Notes: generated from the sequence alone by a model not told the origin. A stretch of 64,000 nt of DNA from Metabacillus dongyingensis (GCF_019933155.2 NZ_CP082944.1:3908001-3972000); one strand, 5' to 3'. Counted from the stretch's first letter, positions 35,098 to 44,858 are shown. Program-made: numbers and translations.

Positions 35098-36720
35098 TTA
35101 TTCAGCAGCCTTCCTCTTTCGATTTAAAAATGAAAAACGATTTCCGAACAGCTTTTCAAGCAAATGAGACCGGTAGGCAATGTATAAATAAGCACCTGCT
35201 CCAAGACCTATCGATATAATTAAGATAATCGTTGACGGGATCTTCCCATCTGAATAATCTATAAAAATAGACAACACGGACTGCGACACAGAAACGATCA
35301 TGGCCATAAAGGCTGTCAGTATTCCGATAAAAACGGTTCTTTTAAAAAGAAGCCTGAAGGAATACTTGGCATGACGGTGAATCATGGCAAAGCTGTAAAT
35401 GATTGAAGCTCCAAAGCCAATGGCAGTGGCCATAATCGAGCCAAGTCCCTGAAACATCACAATCAAAGGCGCGTTAACAGCCATTTTAATGATTAATCCA
35501 AAGGCCAGTGAGATAACAGCAAGCTTTTGTTTGTTGATCCCTTGTAAAACAGCTGCAGTTACCGTGAAGAATGAAAACAGAATCGCAACTGGAGCAAACC
35601 ATCTTAACAGCTCTGCACCTGCAGGGTTATCGTTGTAAAAGAGCATATATGCAGGTTCTGCAAGCACAGCCAGTCCTACAACAGCCGGCAATACTAAGAA
35701 AATGATAATCTGAAATGCCTGATCGATCTGCCGGTTTAACAACGGCATGTTTTTATCTACGAAAGATCTGGTAATAGTAGGTACAAGTGTTAAACCAAAT
35801 GCTGTTGCCAGTGATACTGGAATCATGACAAGCTTTGGCAGATATAACGTGACAATTGAGAAGATATTCGCCGAAATATCTGCAAAACCGGCAGATGTCA
35901 TGGCTCTATTAAAAGTATTTGTGTCTACATAATTGTATAATGGAATCGCTAATCCCACGAATACGAATGGACCTGCATACGAGAAAAGCTCTTTGAACAT
36001 TCCGCCTGTTGTAATATCACTGACAGGCACCAGATTCTCTCTCATAGCTTCAAGCGTATGCTTTCGTCTTTGCCAGTAAATGAATAGGACAAGCAATCCT
36101 CCTATTGCCCCGACAAAGGCAGCAAACGTTGCATACCCTACTGCCGTTACAAGACTTCCATTAAAAACCCTCAGTACGAGATAAGCAGCTATCAGCAAAA
36201 AAGCAATTCTGACTATTTGTTCAATCACCTGAGAAACAGCAGTAGGACCCATTGACTGATGGCCCTGGAAAAAACCGCGTATTAAACTCATGATTGGAAC
36301 AACAATCAAAGCAAGACTGACCATCCGAATAACTAAAACCGCGTCATCAACCGTAGTATTTCCAAGTTCTTTTTGTCCCAATGCACTTTCAGCAAAAAAC
36401 GGCGCCAGGAAATAAAGAATGGCAAACGCTATAACACCAGTTCCAAACATGACGGATATACCGACTCTGAACATCTTCCTGCTCGTTGCATAATCACCGA
36501 TGGAATTATATTTTGATACAAACTTTGAAACCGCTTGAGGAAACCCCAATGTGGCAATCCCCAGAAAAACGGCATATTGAGCATATCCATACTGATATAG
36601 TGCTCCCCCGTCTTCACCGATCAGGGCAAAGAATGGAATGACATAAATCATCCCTAATATTCTAGAAATATATGTGCCGAGCGTTAATACTAACGTCCCT
36701 CTTAATAATTTATTCGACAT
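35098..36720 (-). CDS. murJ: Lipid II flippase MurJ (YtgP), MOP superfamily
   Basis: This polytopic membrane protein of 540 aa has about 14 hydrophobic helices of the MVF/MOP family. The N-terminus (LLRGTLVLTLGTYISRILGMIYVIPF) and the block GALYQYGYAQYAVFLGIATLGFPQAVSKFVS are typical of YtgP. In B. subtilis YtgP is one of two lipid II flippases (with Amj), moving the peptidoglycan precursor outward. It lies directly upstream of ytzG with 37 bp between. Confidence 0.92.
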   Translation of the reverse strand: MSNKLLRGTLVLTLGTYISRILGMIYVIPFFALIGEDGGALYQYGYAQYAVFLGIATLGFPQAVSKFVSKYNSIGDYATSRKMFRVGISVMFGTGVIAFAILYFLAPFFAESALGQKELGNTTVDDAVLVIRMVSLALIVVPIMSLIRGFFQGHQSMGPTAVSQVIEQIVRIAFLLIAAYLVLRVFNGSLVTAVGYATFAAFVGAIGGLLVLFIYWQRRKHTLEAMRENLVPVSDITTGGMFKELFSYAGPFVFVGLAIPLYNYVDTNTFNRAMTSAGFADISANIFSIVTLYLPKLVMIPVSLATAFGLTLVPTITRSFVDKNMPLLNRQIDQAFQIIIFLVLPAVVGLAVLAEPAYMLFYNDNPAGAELLRWFAPVAILFSFFTVTAAVLQGINKQKLAVISLAFGLIIKMAVNAPLIVMFQGLGSIMATAIGFGASIIYSFAMIHRHAKYSFRLLFKRTVFIGILTAFMAMIVSVSQSVLSIFIDYSDGKIPSTIILIISIGLGAGAYLYIAYRSHLLEKLFGNRFSFLNRKRKAAE

Positions 36721-36903
36721 TTATGAAATCACCAATTTCTCTCTGAAGATTCAACTTTTCTATTTTAACACAATAAACCTCCATAACAATAATGTTTGTA
36801 TACAGCTCGTCCGATAATAAAACGGCCGTATTTTGATTTCTTTAGGATTCAGCTATAATAAGATAGGAAATAAGGTTTTTAGAAAGAAAAAGGTTGTGAG
36901 CAA

Positions 36904-38181
36904 ATGAATTATGATGTGGTCATTATCGGAGGCGGCCCTTCTGGTTTGATGGCGGCAATTGCTGCCGGAGAACAGGGTGCTAATGTACTCCTGCTTGATA
37001 AAGGAAATAAACTCGGCAGAAAACTCGCGATTTCCGGCGGCGGCCGCTGCAATGTAACGAACCGCCTTCCGATCGATGAAATTGTAAAGCATATCCCGGG
37101 AAATGGACGTTTTTTATATAGCGCTTTTTCAGAATTCAGCAACGAAGATATCATTCGTTTTTTTGAAAAGCTTGGCATACCGCTGAAAGAAGAAGATCAC
37201 GGAAGGATGTTTCCTGTATCAGATAAGGCTCAATCTGTTGTAGATGCTTTACTGAATCAGCTGAAAAAACTTCATGTGACAATAAGGACAAATGAACCTG
37301 TTGAAACCGTAGATTATATAGAAGGCAAAGCCGCGGGAGTTCTATTAAAGAACGGAGAATACATCAGCACAAATGCAGTGGTTATTGCAGTCGGCGGTAA
37401 AAGCGTTCCCCACACAGGGAGCACGGGTGACGGCTATGCTTGGGCTGAAAAAGCAGGCCATACCATTACAGAGCTCTTTCCTACAGAAGTTCCGATCACT
37501 TCAAATGAGCCATTCATTCAGGAAAAATCATTGCAGGGTCTGTCGCTCAGGAATGTTGCTTTAAGTGTCCTGAATCCGAAAGGAAAAGTTATAAAAACTC
37601 ACCAAATGGACATGATCTTCACCCACTTCGGCATATCAGGCCCAGCTGTCCTGCGCTGCAGTCAGTATGTTGTAAAAGCAATGAAAAAGTTCAAAACAAC
37701 TTCCATTCCAATGAGCATCGATTCATTTCCTGATCAAAATGCAGAGGAGTTATTCCAGCAAACGGTTAAGCTGTTAAAAGCAGAACCTAAAAAGGCCGTT
37801 AAAAATGTTTTAAAAGGATTTCTGTCTGAACGATATCTTCACTTTTTATTAGAGCGGAACGGAATTGACCAGCAGGTGACGTTTGCGAACTTATCTATGG
37901 AGAAATTGCGCGGATTTGTCGGAGACTGCAATCAGTTTCAGTTCAACGTGCATGGAACACTGTCCATCGACAAAGCATTTGTAACAGGCGGAGGTGTATC
38001 TGTAAAAGAAATACACCCTAAACAAATGGCTTCCAAATTGATGAACGGTCTATATTTTTGCGGAGAGATTCTTGATATTCATGGATATACCGGAGGGTAC
38101 AACATAACGTCTGCGCTTGTTACAGGCAGACTCGCAGGCAAAAATGCCGCAGAATATGTAAAGGAAGCGGCTAAATTGTAG
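36904..38181 (+). CDS. ytfP: YtfP, HI0933/BaiN-type FAD-dependent oxidoreductase
   Basis: This flavoprotein of 425 aa has an N-terminal dinucleotide-binding [17 protein letters not shown] and a [18 protein letters not shown] flavin block. A central domain (about 190-340) and the C-terminal [41 protein letters not shown] typify the HI0933 family. Some relatives reduce bile-acid enones; the physiological reaction in Bacillus is unknown. A TATAAT-type -10 lies around 36853. Confidence 0.9.
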   Translation: MNYDVVIIGGGPSGLMAAIAAGEQGANVLLLDKGNKLGRKLAISGGGRCNVTNRLPIDEIVKHIPGNGRFLYSAFSEFSNEDIIRFFEKLGIPLKEEDHGRMFPVSDKAQSVVDALLNQLKKLHVTIRTNEPVETVDYIEGKAAGVLLKNGEYISTNAVVIAVGGKSVPHTGSTGDGYAWAEKAGHTITELFPTEVPITSNEPFIQEKSLQGLSLRNVALSVLNPKGKVIKTHQMDMIFTHFGISGPAVLRCSQYVVKAMKKFKTTSIPMSIDSFPDQNAEELFQQTVKLLKAEPKKAVKNVLKGFLSERYLHFLLERNGIDQQVTFANLSMEKLRGFVGDCNQFQFNVHGTLSIDKAFVTGGGVSVKEIHPKQMASKLMNGLYFCGEILDIHGYTGGYNITSALVTGRLAGKNAAEYVKEAAKL

Positions 38182-38194
38182 CTGCTTCCTTTTT

Positions 38195-38377
38195 TTAGGT
38201 TCTGTATAAGACTAATGCTGAAAAACAATAAAGCTGCTCGCCATCTTCATTGCAGGCAGCTGCCACGTTGTACTTTATATCCACAAGCTGTTCGTCTGAA
38301 ATGGATTTTAAAAAGTGGTTGATTTCACGTTCCAGATCTTTTTCATGCTCCTTATCAAAAACGGCTACCTTGTACAT
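38195..38377 (-). CDS. cse60: Sporulation protein Cse60-like
   Basis: The 60-residue acidic protein matches the remembered Cse60 pattern (KVFDxxHEKDLExEINxFL, then DIKYNVAA..DGEQLYCFSALVLY). cse60 of B. subtilis is a sigma-E-dependent mother-cell gene of unknown mechanism. Its ATG directly abuts the stop of the upstream 79-aa gene, so the two are translationally coupled. The sigma-E-like promoter before the pair (38638-38666) supports sporulation expression. Confidence 0.75.
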   Translation of the reverse strand: MYKVAVFDKEHEKDLEREINHFLKSISDEQLVDIKYNVAAACNEDGEQLYCFSALVLYRT

Positions 38378-38617
38378 TTAACACCATCCCATATCATACC
38401 CTTCTGCATATTGCTGCTGAAGCTCACAATTCCGTTCATAAATTCGGTAAAACCTGTCCCCTTCCACAACAAATCCGCTTACTAATTCATATTCCCGTCC
38501 CTCAGAAGTTATGACAAGCTTTCCGATGTATTCCTTCCCAATATACAATTCCATGAATTCTCCATGGAGCTTTGCAAGCACCCGTCCCGTTACTTCAAGC
38601 TTGTGATATTCAGACAT
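38378..38617 (-). CDS. Small protein co-transcribed with cse60
   Basis: The 79-residue soluble protein is predicted mostly beta (MELYIGKEYIGKLVITSEGREYELVSGFVVEGDRFYRIYER) with a polar C-terminus ending in Cys. I do not recognise a characterised function; it resembles short DUF2553-type Bacillus proteins, which I cannot confirm. The ribosome site GGAGGG stands 6-7 bp before the ATG. Its position as first gene of a two-gene unit under a sigma-E-like promoter suggests a mother-cell sporulation role. Confidence 0.72.
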   Translation of the reverse strand: MSEYHKLEVTGRVLAKLHGEFMELYIGKEYIGKLVITSEGREYELVSGFVVEGDRFYRIYERNCELQQQYAEGYDMGWC

Positions 38618-38637
38618 ATCACATCCCTCCTTATTCT

Positions 38638-38666
38638 ATTGTATTTTGGAGGGTATAAGATTATGA
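38638..38666 (-). promoter_or_regulatory. Putative sigma-E promoter of the cse60 unit
   Basis: Leftward: TCATAAT (38660-38666), exactly 14 bp, AATACAAT (38638-38645). Sigma-E consensus is KMATATT-N14-15-CATACAAT; there is one mismatch in each box. The transcript would start very close to the ribosome site. Confidence 0.5.
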
Positions 38667-39123
38667 TAGCGTTTTCATTTTCTGTTTGAATTTAACTATT
38701 CCCTTACACTTTAATTTGCAAGTATCTGGAAAAAAGATAGTAATTCATCCAAATCGGCAAGTATTTCTCAGGTTTCCGCCTGTAATGAAGCTATTCCGGC
38801 AAGTAAAATAAATTCCGTTTGAAGACCCCGGATCGGTTGTTTCTTATTATCCTGCACTATAGATTTGTGCGAGTGTGAAATCGATAAAATGGATCGTAAA
38901 ACACTTATTTTAACACCAGAATGGCCTTTTCCAGCTGCCCTTGGTACATTGATCCCTCCAGAAGTGTAAAAGTACACATTTTATGAACTGGACATTAATA
39001 TGCTTATTCTCCTAAATCGGGGCAACTATCCGATAAGCCCTGTAACGATCTGCAAACAAGGGTTCACGATCCAGAACTTTGTCCTAACTATCCTGAGCTC
39101 AACTCGGAAGAAATGCTAAAACA
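38667..39123. other. Gene-poor region with degenerate repeats (array 3)
   Basis: A 69-codon minus-strand open frame at 38768-38977 looks non-coding. From 39019 to 39112 successive units carry the core ATCC/ATCTG with about 22-nt spacing: AACTATCCGATAAGCCC, AACGATCTGCAAACAAGGG, CACGATCCAGAACTTTG, AACTATCCTGAGCTCAAC. CGGCAAGTA also occurs twice at about 38755-38810. This resembles arrays 1 and 2 more loosely. Confidence 0.45.
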
Positions 39124-39124
39124 T

Positions 39125-39151
39125 AAAAAAATCCCTGTTCTAAACAGGGAT
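39125..39151 (-). terminator. ytwF terminator
   Basis: A perfect 9-bp stem ATCCCTGTT-CTA-AACAGGGAT (39131-39151) is followed leftward by T6-7. Confidence 0.85.
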
Positions 39152-39157
39152 CTTATC

Positions 39158-39472
39158 TTAAGCTAATTCACTTTTGCGTTTTGTATCGCCTTTCCAGTCA
39201 AGCATTCCGCCGGCCATATTTGTGACCTTATAGCCTTGGTCCTCCAGGTATGCGCAGACATTCCCGCTGCGTCCGCCTGAGCGGCAGACGATGATGTATT
39301 CTTTCTCTTTATCAAAAGCATCGAGATTTTCAGGGATTTCTCCCATTCGAATGTGTTTCGCTTCTGGTATCATGCCTTCTTCTACTTCGTCATCCTCGCG
39401 AACATCTACAAGATTCAATATTTCCCCGTTTATAAGTTTCTTATGTAATTCTTCTGTCGAAATTTCTTTCAT
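39158..39472 (-). CDS. ytwF: YtwF, rhodanese-like domain protein
   Basis: This single-domain rhodanese of 104 aa has its active-site Cys63 in VCRSGGRSG and the family block NLVDVREDDEVEEG at the N-terminus. Such proteins carry sulfane sulfur in the cytoplasm; the acceptor is unknown. AAGGAAG precedes the ATG. It lies downstream of leuS, but the leuS terminator and a dispersed repeat separate them. Confidence 0.88.
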   Translation of the reverse strand: MKEISTEELHKKLINGEILNLVDVREDDEVEEGMIPEAKHIRMGEIPENLDAFDKEKEYIIVCRSGGRSGNVCAYLEDQGYKVTNMAGGMLDWKGDTKRKSELA

Positions 39473-39565
39473 TTGGATTACTTCCTTTCACTGGCAGATG
39501 AGTTTATTATACCAAAGCAGACTGTGCTCATACCAGTTTAAGACATCCATACAGCGAGATCAGAG

Positions 39566-39594
39566 AAAAAGCAGGCGCTGCATCAGCACCTGCT
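39566..39594 (-). terminator. leuS terminator
   Basis: AGCAGGCGCTG (39570-39580) pairs with CAGCACCTGCT (39584-39594) with one wobble. Leftward T5 follows. About 115 bp, containing repeat copy E, separate it from the leuS stop. Confidence 0.78.
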
Positions 39595-39608
39595 CCTGCT
39601 TTACTTAT

Positions 39609-39708
39609 TGTCCATCTCCTAACTCCTCGGTCGAAAAGTCAATCCCGGGCTTTTGCGGCGAATTCTTATCTGCCTGTCGGAGCTGAACAGTCGGTTCCGC
39701 TTTTCTTA
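39609..39708 (-). repeat. Dispersed imperfect-palindrome repeat, copy E
   Basis: Read leftward it gives GATAAGAAAAGCGGAACCG, CTGTTCAGCTCCGACAGGC, AGATAAGAATTCG, CCGGGATTGACTTTTCG and ACCGAGGAGTTAGG. It is the copy closest to a full consensus. It begins at the leuS stop codon. Confidence 0.6.
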
Positions 39709-42123
39709 TCAGTTTGCTACAATGTTTACCAGCTTTCCTGGCACTGCAATGATTTTACGGACAGTCTTCCCGTCTACCTGTTCTTTAACTGTGGCATCAG
39801 ACAGGGCAATTTCCTGCATTTCTTCGCGTGTTGCATCTTTTGGAACATTTAATTTTGCTTTTAATTTACCGTTGACCTGAACGACAATTTCAACTTCGTC
39901 TTCAACTAATTTGCCTTCGTCATATGCAGGCCATGTTTCATAAGAAATCGTACCTTCATGTCCAAGCTTTTCCCATAATTCCTCAGCAAGATGCGGAGCA
40001 ACAGGAGACAATAATTTCACAAACCCTTCCATGTAGGCTTTTGGAAGCACAGTTGCTTTGTATGCATCATTGATGAAAACCATCAATTGAGAAATGGCTG
40101 TGTTGAAGCGCAAGCCTTCGTAGTCTTCTGTAGCTTTTTTAACCGTTTGATGATAAACACGCTCTAAGCTGTCAGACATTTCATCTGTAATTTTTGGACT
40201 TAATGCCCCGTTATCTTCAACGAATAGACGCCATACTCGATCCAAGAAACGGCGAGCTCCGTCTAATCCTTTTTCAGACCATGCAATTGAGGCTTCAAGG
40301 GGTCCCATAAACATTTCGTATAAGCGTAAAGTATCTGCTCCGTGACTTGCTACAATGTCATCCGGATTTACAACGTTCCCTTTAGATTTACTCATTTTTT
40401 CGTTGTTTTCACCAAGAATCATTCCTTGATTAAACAATTTTTGGAATGGCTCTTTTGTCGGCACAATGCCAAGGTCGTATAAAACCTTATGCCAGAATCT
40501 TGCGTACAGCAAGTGAAGAACAGCATGCTCGGCCCCGCCGATATACGTATCAACAGGAAGCCACTCTTTTATTTTTTCAGGATCAGCAAGGTGCTCTGAA
40601 TTCTTTGGATCAATATAACGCAAGTAGTACCAGCAGCTTCCGGCCCATTGCGGCATTGTATTTGTTTCGCGTCTTCCTTTTTTGCCTGTTTCAGGATCTG
40701 TCACATTCACCCATTCTTCAATGACGGCAAGCGGTGATTCACCTGTGCCGGATGGGCGGATTTCTGTTGTTTTCGGCAATGTTAATGGAAGCTGATCTTC
40801 AGGCACCGCAGACATAGTGCCGTCTTCCCAATGAATAATCGGAATCGGCTCTCCCCAGTAGCGCTGACGGGAGAATAACCAGTCACGAAGACGGTACGTA
40901 ATTTTCTTTTCACCCTTTTGATTTGTTTCAAGCCAGTTAATCATGTTTTCTATTCCGTCTTGTTTATTCAAGCCATTCAGGAAATCAGAGTTTACATGAA
41001 GTCCCTCGCCAGTGTAAGCTTCTTTCTCGACATCTCCGCCTTCTACTACTTCTTTAATAGGAAGGTCGAATGTTTTTGCAAACTCAAAATCTCTCTCATC
41101 ATGAGCAGGTACTGCCATAATGGCTCCTGTTCCATAGCTGACTAAAACATAATCCGCAATCCAGATTGGCATTCTCTCGCCATTTACAGGATTTATCGCA
41201 TAGGCTCCTGTGAATACACCCGTTTTTTCTTTAGCTAAATCTGTTCTTTCAAGATCACTTTTGCTTTTCATTTTATCGATATAAGCTGCAACCGCTTCTT
41301 TTTGATCTGCAGTTGTAATTTCTTTAACAAGCGCATGCTCAGGTGCAAGCACTGCATAAGTAGCTCCAAACAGCGTATCAGGACGAGTAGTGAAGACAGT
41401 AAACGTTTGATTATGACCGTCAATGCCAAAATGAACGTGAGCACCTTCTGAGCGGCCAATCCAATTGCGCTGCATTTCTTTAATGCTCTCAGGCCAATCC
41501 ACTTCTTCTAAGTCTTCAATTAATCTGTCAGCATAAGCTGTAATTTTAAGCATCCATTGTTTCATTGGACGGCGCTCAACAGGGTGTCCCCCGCGTTCAC
41601 TCTTGCCATCAATAATTTCTTCGTTTGCCAAAACTGTTCCAAGTGCAGGACACCAGTTTACAGCCACTTCATCTACGTATGCCAAACCTTTTTTATATAA
41701 TTGAAGGAAGATCCATTGCGTCCATTTGTAATACTCAGGGTCTGTTGTATTGATTTCACGGTCCCAGTCATATGAAAAACCAAGGCTCTGAATTTGACGG
41801 CGGAATGTATCAATATTCTTTGCTGTAAATTCAGCAGGATCATTACCTGTATCGAGTGCGTACTGCTCAGCTGGAAGTCCGAATGCATCCCAGCCCATCG
41901 GATGAAGAACATTGAAACCCTGCATCCGTTTAACACGGGACAAAATATCAGTTGCCGTGAAGCCTTCAGGGTGGCCAACGTGCAAACCGGCACCTGATGG
42001 ATATGGAAACATATCAAGAGCGTAAAATTTCGGTTTACCTTCGACCTCTGTTGTTTTAAATGTTTTATTTTCAAGCCAGTAATTCTGCCATTTTTTCTCA
42101 ACTTTATCGTGCTTAAAACTCAT
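39709..42123 (-). CDS. leuS: Leucyl-tRNA synthetase
   Basis: This class I synthetase charges tRNA-Leu in the cytoplasm. The HIGH motif is HVGH (48-51) within [14 protein letters not shown]. The CP1 editing domain follows ([35 protein letters not shown]), then KMSKS near residue 575 ([10 protein letters not shown]), the anticodon-binding domain and the C-terminal domain. The start is the ATG at 42123 (804 aa) with GAGGAGG 6 bp upstream. Expression is controlled by the T-box leader just upstream. Confidence 0.97.
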   Translation of the reverse strand: MSFKHDKVEKKWQNYWLENKTFKTTEVEGKPKFYALDMFPYPSGAGLHVGHPEGFTATDILSRVKRMQGFNVLHPMGWDAFGLPAEQYALDTGNDPAEFTAKNIDTFRRQIQSLGFSYDWDREINTTDPEYYKWTQWIFLQLYKKGLAYVDEVAVNWCPALGTVLANEEIIDGKSERGGHPVERRPMKQWMLKITAYADRLIEDLEEVDWPESIKEMQRNWIGRSEGAHVHFGIDGHNQTFTVFTTRPDTLFGATYAVLAPEHALVKEITTADQKEAVAAYIDKMKSKSDLERTDLAKEKTGVFTGAYAINPVNGERMPIWIADYVLVSYGTGAIMAVPAHDERDFEFAKTFDLPIKEVVEGGDVEKEAYTGEGLHVNSDFLNGLNKQDGIENMINWLETNQKGEKKITYRLRDWLFSRQRYWGEPIPIIHWEDGTMSAVPEDQLPLTLPKTTEIRPSGTGESPLAVIEEWVNVTDPETGKKGRRETNTMPQWAGSCWYYLRYIDPKNSEHLADPEKIKEWLPVDTYIGGAEHAVLHLLYARFWHKVLYDLGIVPTKEPFQKLFNQGMILGENNEKMSKSKGNVVNPDDIVASHGADTLRLYEMFMGPLEASIAWSEKGLDGARRFLDRVWRLFVEDNGALSPKITDEMSDSLERVYHQTVKKATEDYEGLRFNTAISQLMVFINDAYKATVLPKAYMEGFVKLLSPVAPHLAEELWEKLGHEGTISYETWPAYDEGKLVEDEVEIVVQVNGKLKAKLNVPKDATREEMQEIALSDATVKEQVDGKTVRKIIAVPGKLVNIVAN

Positions 42124-42204
42124 ATAAATCCTCCTCAAATTGGTGCGTTGCTCTTCGCTTTTAGTATTCAGTCTGAACGGCTGTCCCCAAGATTAAACCG
42201 CACA

Positions 42205-42462
42205 ATAGAAAAAACCTCTCATCCCAATAAGGGACGAGAGGTTTAATTTCCCGCGGTACCACCCAATTTAGCGCCAACAATCAGGCACTCACTTAAGCAT
42301 CCGTAACGTGGATCACGACAGACATTACTGTGCAGGCAGTTCTGCAGTTGACGTCTGTAACTCAAAGGTGAGTTCACAGGCAATGGATGATTGACTCGCA
42401 CCTTCCGTCAATTCTCTGAGCATCTAAAGTCTGTTACTATTCCTTATCACCGTTCATATCGT
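42205..42462 (-). promoter_or_regulatory. T-box leader of leuS
   Basis: Read leftward, the conserved T-box GGGTGGTACCGCGGGAA precedes a terminator stem (AACCTCTCGTCCC with GGGATGAGAGGTT, about 42213-42243, then T6). Stem I lies at about 42345-42440; a specifier-loop GAACTCACC around 42370 offers the leucine codon CTC followed by a purine. Uncharged tRNA-Leu would pair there and stabilise the antiterminator. Confidence 0.93.
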
Positions 42463-42479
42463 ATACCTTTATATATTGT

Positions 42480-42508
42480 ATTTTATAGAAATTGCTTCCG
42501 TGATGCAA
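42480..42508 (-). promoter_or_regulatory. Putative sigma-A promoter of leuS
   Basis: Leftward: TTGCAT (42503-42508), 17 bp, TAAAAT (42480-42485), placed just before the T-box leader. Confidence 0.6.
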
Positions 42509-42627
42509 GTTGTTAAATGAAGAAAAAGCGGAAATCGGATGATGGGCGGCAGATATGTTCATTTTCTGCGAAATGAGAAGTGTTAGATTTTGAGAGATTA
42601 AGAAGTGAGTTTGCTGTCATCAGGAGA

Positions 42628-42951
42628 TTATTTTGCTTGACGCTCATTGTCTTTTTCTGGCTGCACTGTGTTGTCCTGCTGCTGTCTGACAAAGTCAAAA
42701 CTCCTTAATACCGCTTCCCCGCTGTAACCAGCGATAATAGAAAGCACGACAAGCTGAAATGAGGATGAGGGTTCTGTCGATAAAACAAGCAGGATAGAAG
42801 CTGTTATCCCCATTGCGATATCTTCCCAGAATCCTAAGTAGATAAACCGTTTTGTCATTCTTGGTTTTTCGATCCTTCCTTTCTTTTTGACATGTCCAAG
42901 TAAACCCATTAACCCCCCAATCAACGACGCTACAACTACTGTCTGCAGCAT
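42628..42951 (-). CDS. ytvB: YtvB, small membrane protein (DUF4257)
   Basis: This 107-aa protein has an N-terminal hydrophobic segment (VVVASLIGGLMGLLGHV) and two further hydrophobic stretches (DIAMGITASILLVLS, FQLVVLSIIAGYSGEAVL), then a charged tail rich in Gln and Lys. It matches the Bacillus YtvB family, whose function is unknown. AAGGTGATCTT precedes the ATG. It is monocistronic between yttB and leuS; I see no ytvA photoreceptor gene, which I recall as its neighbour in B. subtilis. Confidence 0.8.
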   Translation of the reverse strand: MLQTVVVASLIGGLMGLLGHVKKKGRIEKPRMTKRFIYLGFWEDIAMGITASILLVLSTEPSSSFQLVVLSIIAGYSGEAVLRSFDFVRQQQDNTVQPEKDNERQAK

Positions 42952-43194
42952 AAGATCACCTTCCTAAAGCCGTAATAATTTCGGCACGCGACTTCAGGTA
43001 CAAGATATTTAAGCTTCTTCTTTTGCTTGTACAGGTTTATGAAAAAATAGAAGCTTGTTTTACTTCCATTATATGTGAATATGGGTTAAACAAGCTTGAT
43101 TAAATAGAAGGAATTTTCAGGAAACTATTTATCGTACTTTTTCACTAGACCGAACGTTTTTTCGGTTTTTCTCCTATGTGATAAGTACCATTCA

Positions 43195-43413
43195 TTACGG
43201 CACCGTGCAGCCGCCTGAATTTTCAATCTGCAGATGTGTAAAATCTATAAGTTTCTGACCATCCAAAATCAGAGCATAATCAGCATTTTCAGACACTCGC
43301 CGCATTTTTTCAGCAATGAAATATTTATCAGCTTCTTTTAGTAATCTCTGATATTGTTTGGGCACAATTTTATTGAAGATGATAAAAAAAGAATGATGGC
43401 ATAACCGGGACAA
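43195..43413 (-). pseudogene. Possible remnant of a small gene
   Basis: An open frame ends KQYQRLLKEADKYFIAEKMR, followed by RVSENADYALILDGQKLIDF and THLQIENSGGCTVP, which reads like real protein. No start codon with a ribosome site is found. The frame runs upstream into the yttB terminator stem (43439-43460), and its first ATG lies inside that stem. In-frame TTG (about 43413) or internal ATG (43308) are weak alternatives. I take it as a 5'-truncated remnant or a tiny gene with an unusual start; its family is not recognised. Confidence 0.35.
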
Positions 43414-43432
43414 TTGGCACTCGCTCCCGAAA

Positions 43433-43460
43433 TAAAAAAAGCGAGAATTCATTCCCGCTT
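43433..43460 (-). terminator. yttB terminator
   Basis: AAGCGAGAAT and ATTCCCGCTT (43439-43460) form a near-perfect stem with one wobble. Leftward T7 follows. Confidence 0.75.
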
Positions 43461-43474
43461 CACCTTTGGTTATG

Positions 43475-44665
43475 TTAGGAAGTCAGAATGGCTTCTCCCA
43501 GTTTTTGATTCTTTAATTTTTTGTCATAGATTGATGTTGTAAACATTGCAAGAACCAGCAAGCCAAATAATACTATGAAAAGCATGTTTATTCCGTACAG
43601 ATCTACCAGCACACCGCCAAGCAGCGGACCAATCATTCTTCCTCCTGTGGCTGTACTGTTGACGAAACCCTGATAAAAACCTTCCCTTCCTTTAGGCGCA
43701 AGGTCATTTGCTATTGTTGGAACTGCTGGCCAGACAAGCATTTCCCCAACGGTCAAAATAATCATCGCAGCCATAAAGCCGCTGAACTCATCCGCAAACG
43801 AAACTGCTGCAAAGGAAACGATAAAAATGACAAATCCAATCATCATCTGTTTTTTTATAGATTTGGCAAAATACTTAACAAAGGTATTCACTATAGGCTG
43901 GGCAAAAACAATTAATGCCCCGTTGACAGTCCATATTAAGCTGTATTGGGTGAGGGAAATGCCAAGCTCCTGGGTATGTGCGGCAATAGTTGATTGCCAC
44001 TGTACGTAGGCCACCCAGCAAAGAGCATATCCTGAGCATAGAATGATAAGAGCGGTAAATTTATCATTGTTTTTTACTTTAGATGACTGCTGCAAAATCG
44101 ATGTTTGTGCAGATGGTCGTACAGCTATATTTCGATATCCGAAACATGCAAGCAAGAAAAAAACAGCATATAAGGCTGCATTTGCAATGAAGATATATTG
44201 AAATGAATACCCCGCAATTAATCCTCCAAGCGCTGCTCCGACAGCGACCCCTGCATTTTGAGAGACATAAATGGCATTAAAAGCCTTCCTTCCCCCCTCA
44301 GGCCAAACCGTTCCCGCGAGCGCATACATTGATGGAAACACGATTCCGGATCCAAAACCGACCAGCGTCAAAAAAAAGATATATGATGGCCAGCCATGAA
44401 AAAACACTAGACCTAAAATAGCTGCAAATGTAAGGATAATTCCGCTTAAGATCGAACGGTATCCGCCATAGCGGTCAAATAAAACACCGCCAATCAAATT
44501 TCCTGCCACACTCGCAGCAGAGTTAAACATGAGAACCACACCCGCAACGGTTAACGATTTGCCGAGATGATCATGAATGTAAATCGTATTTAAAGGCCAT
44601 AGAAACGATGATCCTGTAACATTGATCAGCATGCCAATAATCAATAGCCATAAAGAACGCGGCAT
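43475..44665 (-). CDS. yttB: YttB, MFS drug-exporter-like transporter
   Basis: This 396-aa, 12-helix MFS protein aligns by memory with B. subtilis YttB along its N-terminus (PRSLWLLIIGMLINVTGSSF, LWPLNTIYIHDHLGKSLTVA), with GGVLFDRYGGYRS in loop 2-3 (motif A) and VWPEGGRKAFNAIYVSQNAGVA later. Multidrug or small-molecule efflux is likely, but the substrate is unknown. The start is the ATG at 44665 after GAAGGAGG. A sigma-A promoter (44859-44886) gives a leader of about 185 nt containing a terminator, which suggests attenuation control. Confidence 0.88.
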   Translation of the reverse strand: MPRSLWLLIIGMLINVTGSSFLWPLNTIYIHDHLGKSLTVAGVVLMFNSAASVAGNLIGGVLFDRYGGYRSILSGIILTFAAILGLVFFHGWPSYIFFLTLVGFGSGIVFPSMYALAGTVWPEGGRKAFNAIYVSQNAGVAVGAALGGLIAGYSFQYIFIANAALYAVFFLLACFGYRNIAVRPSAQTSILQQSSKVKNNDKFTALIILCSGYALCWVAYVQWQSTIAAHTQELGISLTQYSLIWTVNGALIVFAQPIVNTFVKYFAKSIKKQMMIGFVIFIVSFAAVSFADEFSGFMAAMIILTVGEMLVWPAVPTIANDLAPKGREGFYQGFVNSTATGGRMIGPLLGGVLVDLYGINMLFIVLFGLLVLAMFTTSIYDKKLKNQKLGEAILTS

Positions 44666-44693
44666 GAGAAAACCTCCTTCAAAAAACTCACAA

Positions 44694-44735
44694 AAAAGCA
44701 CGAAGGCATCGCTGTGCCTTCGCGTCTTTTTCTAA
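44694..44735 (-). terminator. Terminator hairpin in the yttB leader
   Basis: CGAAGGCA (44701-44708) pairs with TGCCTTCG (44715-44722). T-runs lie on both sides (leftward GCTTTTTTG at about 44692-44699). It sits between the promoter and the yttB ribosome site, about 15 nt before it, and no full gene ends just upstream. Confidence 0.7.
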
Positions 44736-44858
44736 TCCACCTGAAATTGTAGTCCTTTTTTAGGGAGATTGCAATAAGGAAATTTTAAACACGACAAACA
44801 GCTGCTCTGAAGTTTCTCATTTAGCTGGAATCGATAATTCACTATTTAAAATGATTCT

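Noticed and set aside
38768..38977. 69-codon minus-strand open frame in a gene-free interval
   Set aside because: No ribosome site, no terminator, low-quality composition; it overlaps repeat-like sequence.
41673..42101. 142-codon second frame on the leuS strand
   Set aside because: Alternative-frame shadow of leuS; the leuS frame is unambiguous.
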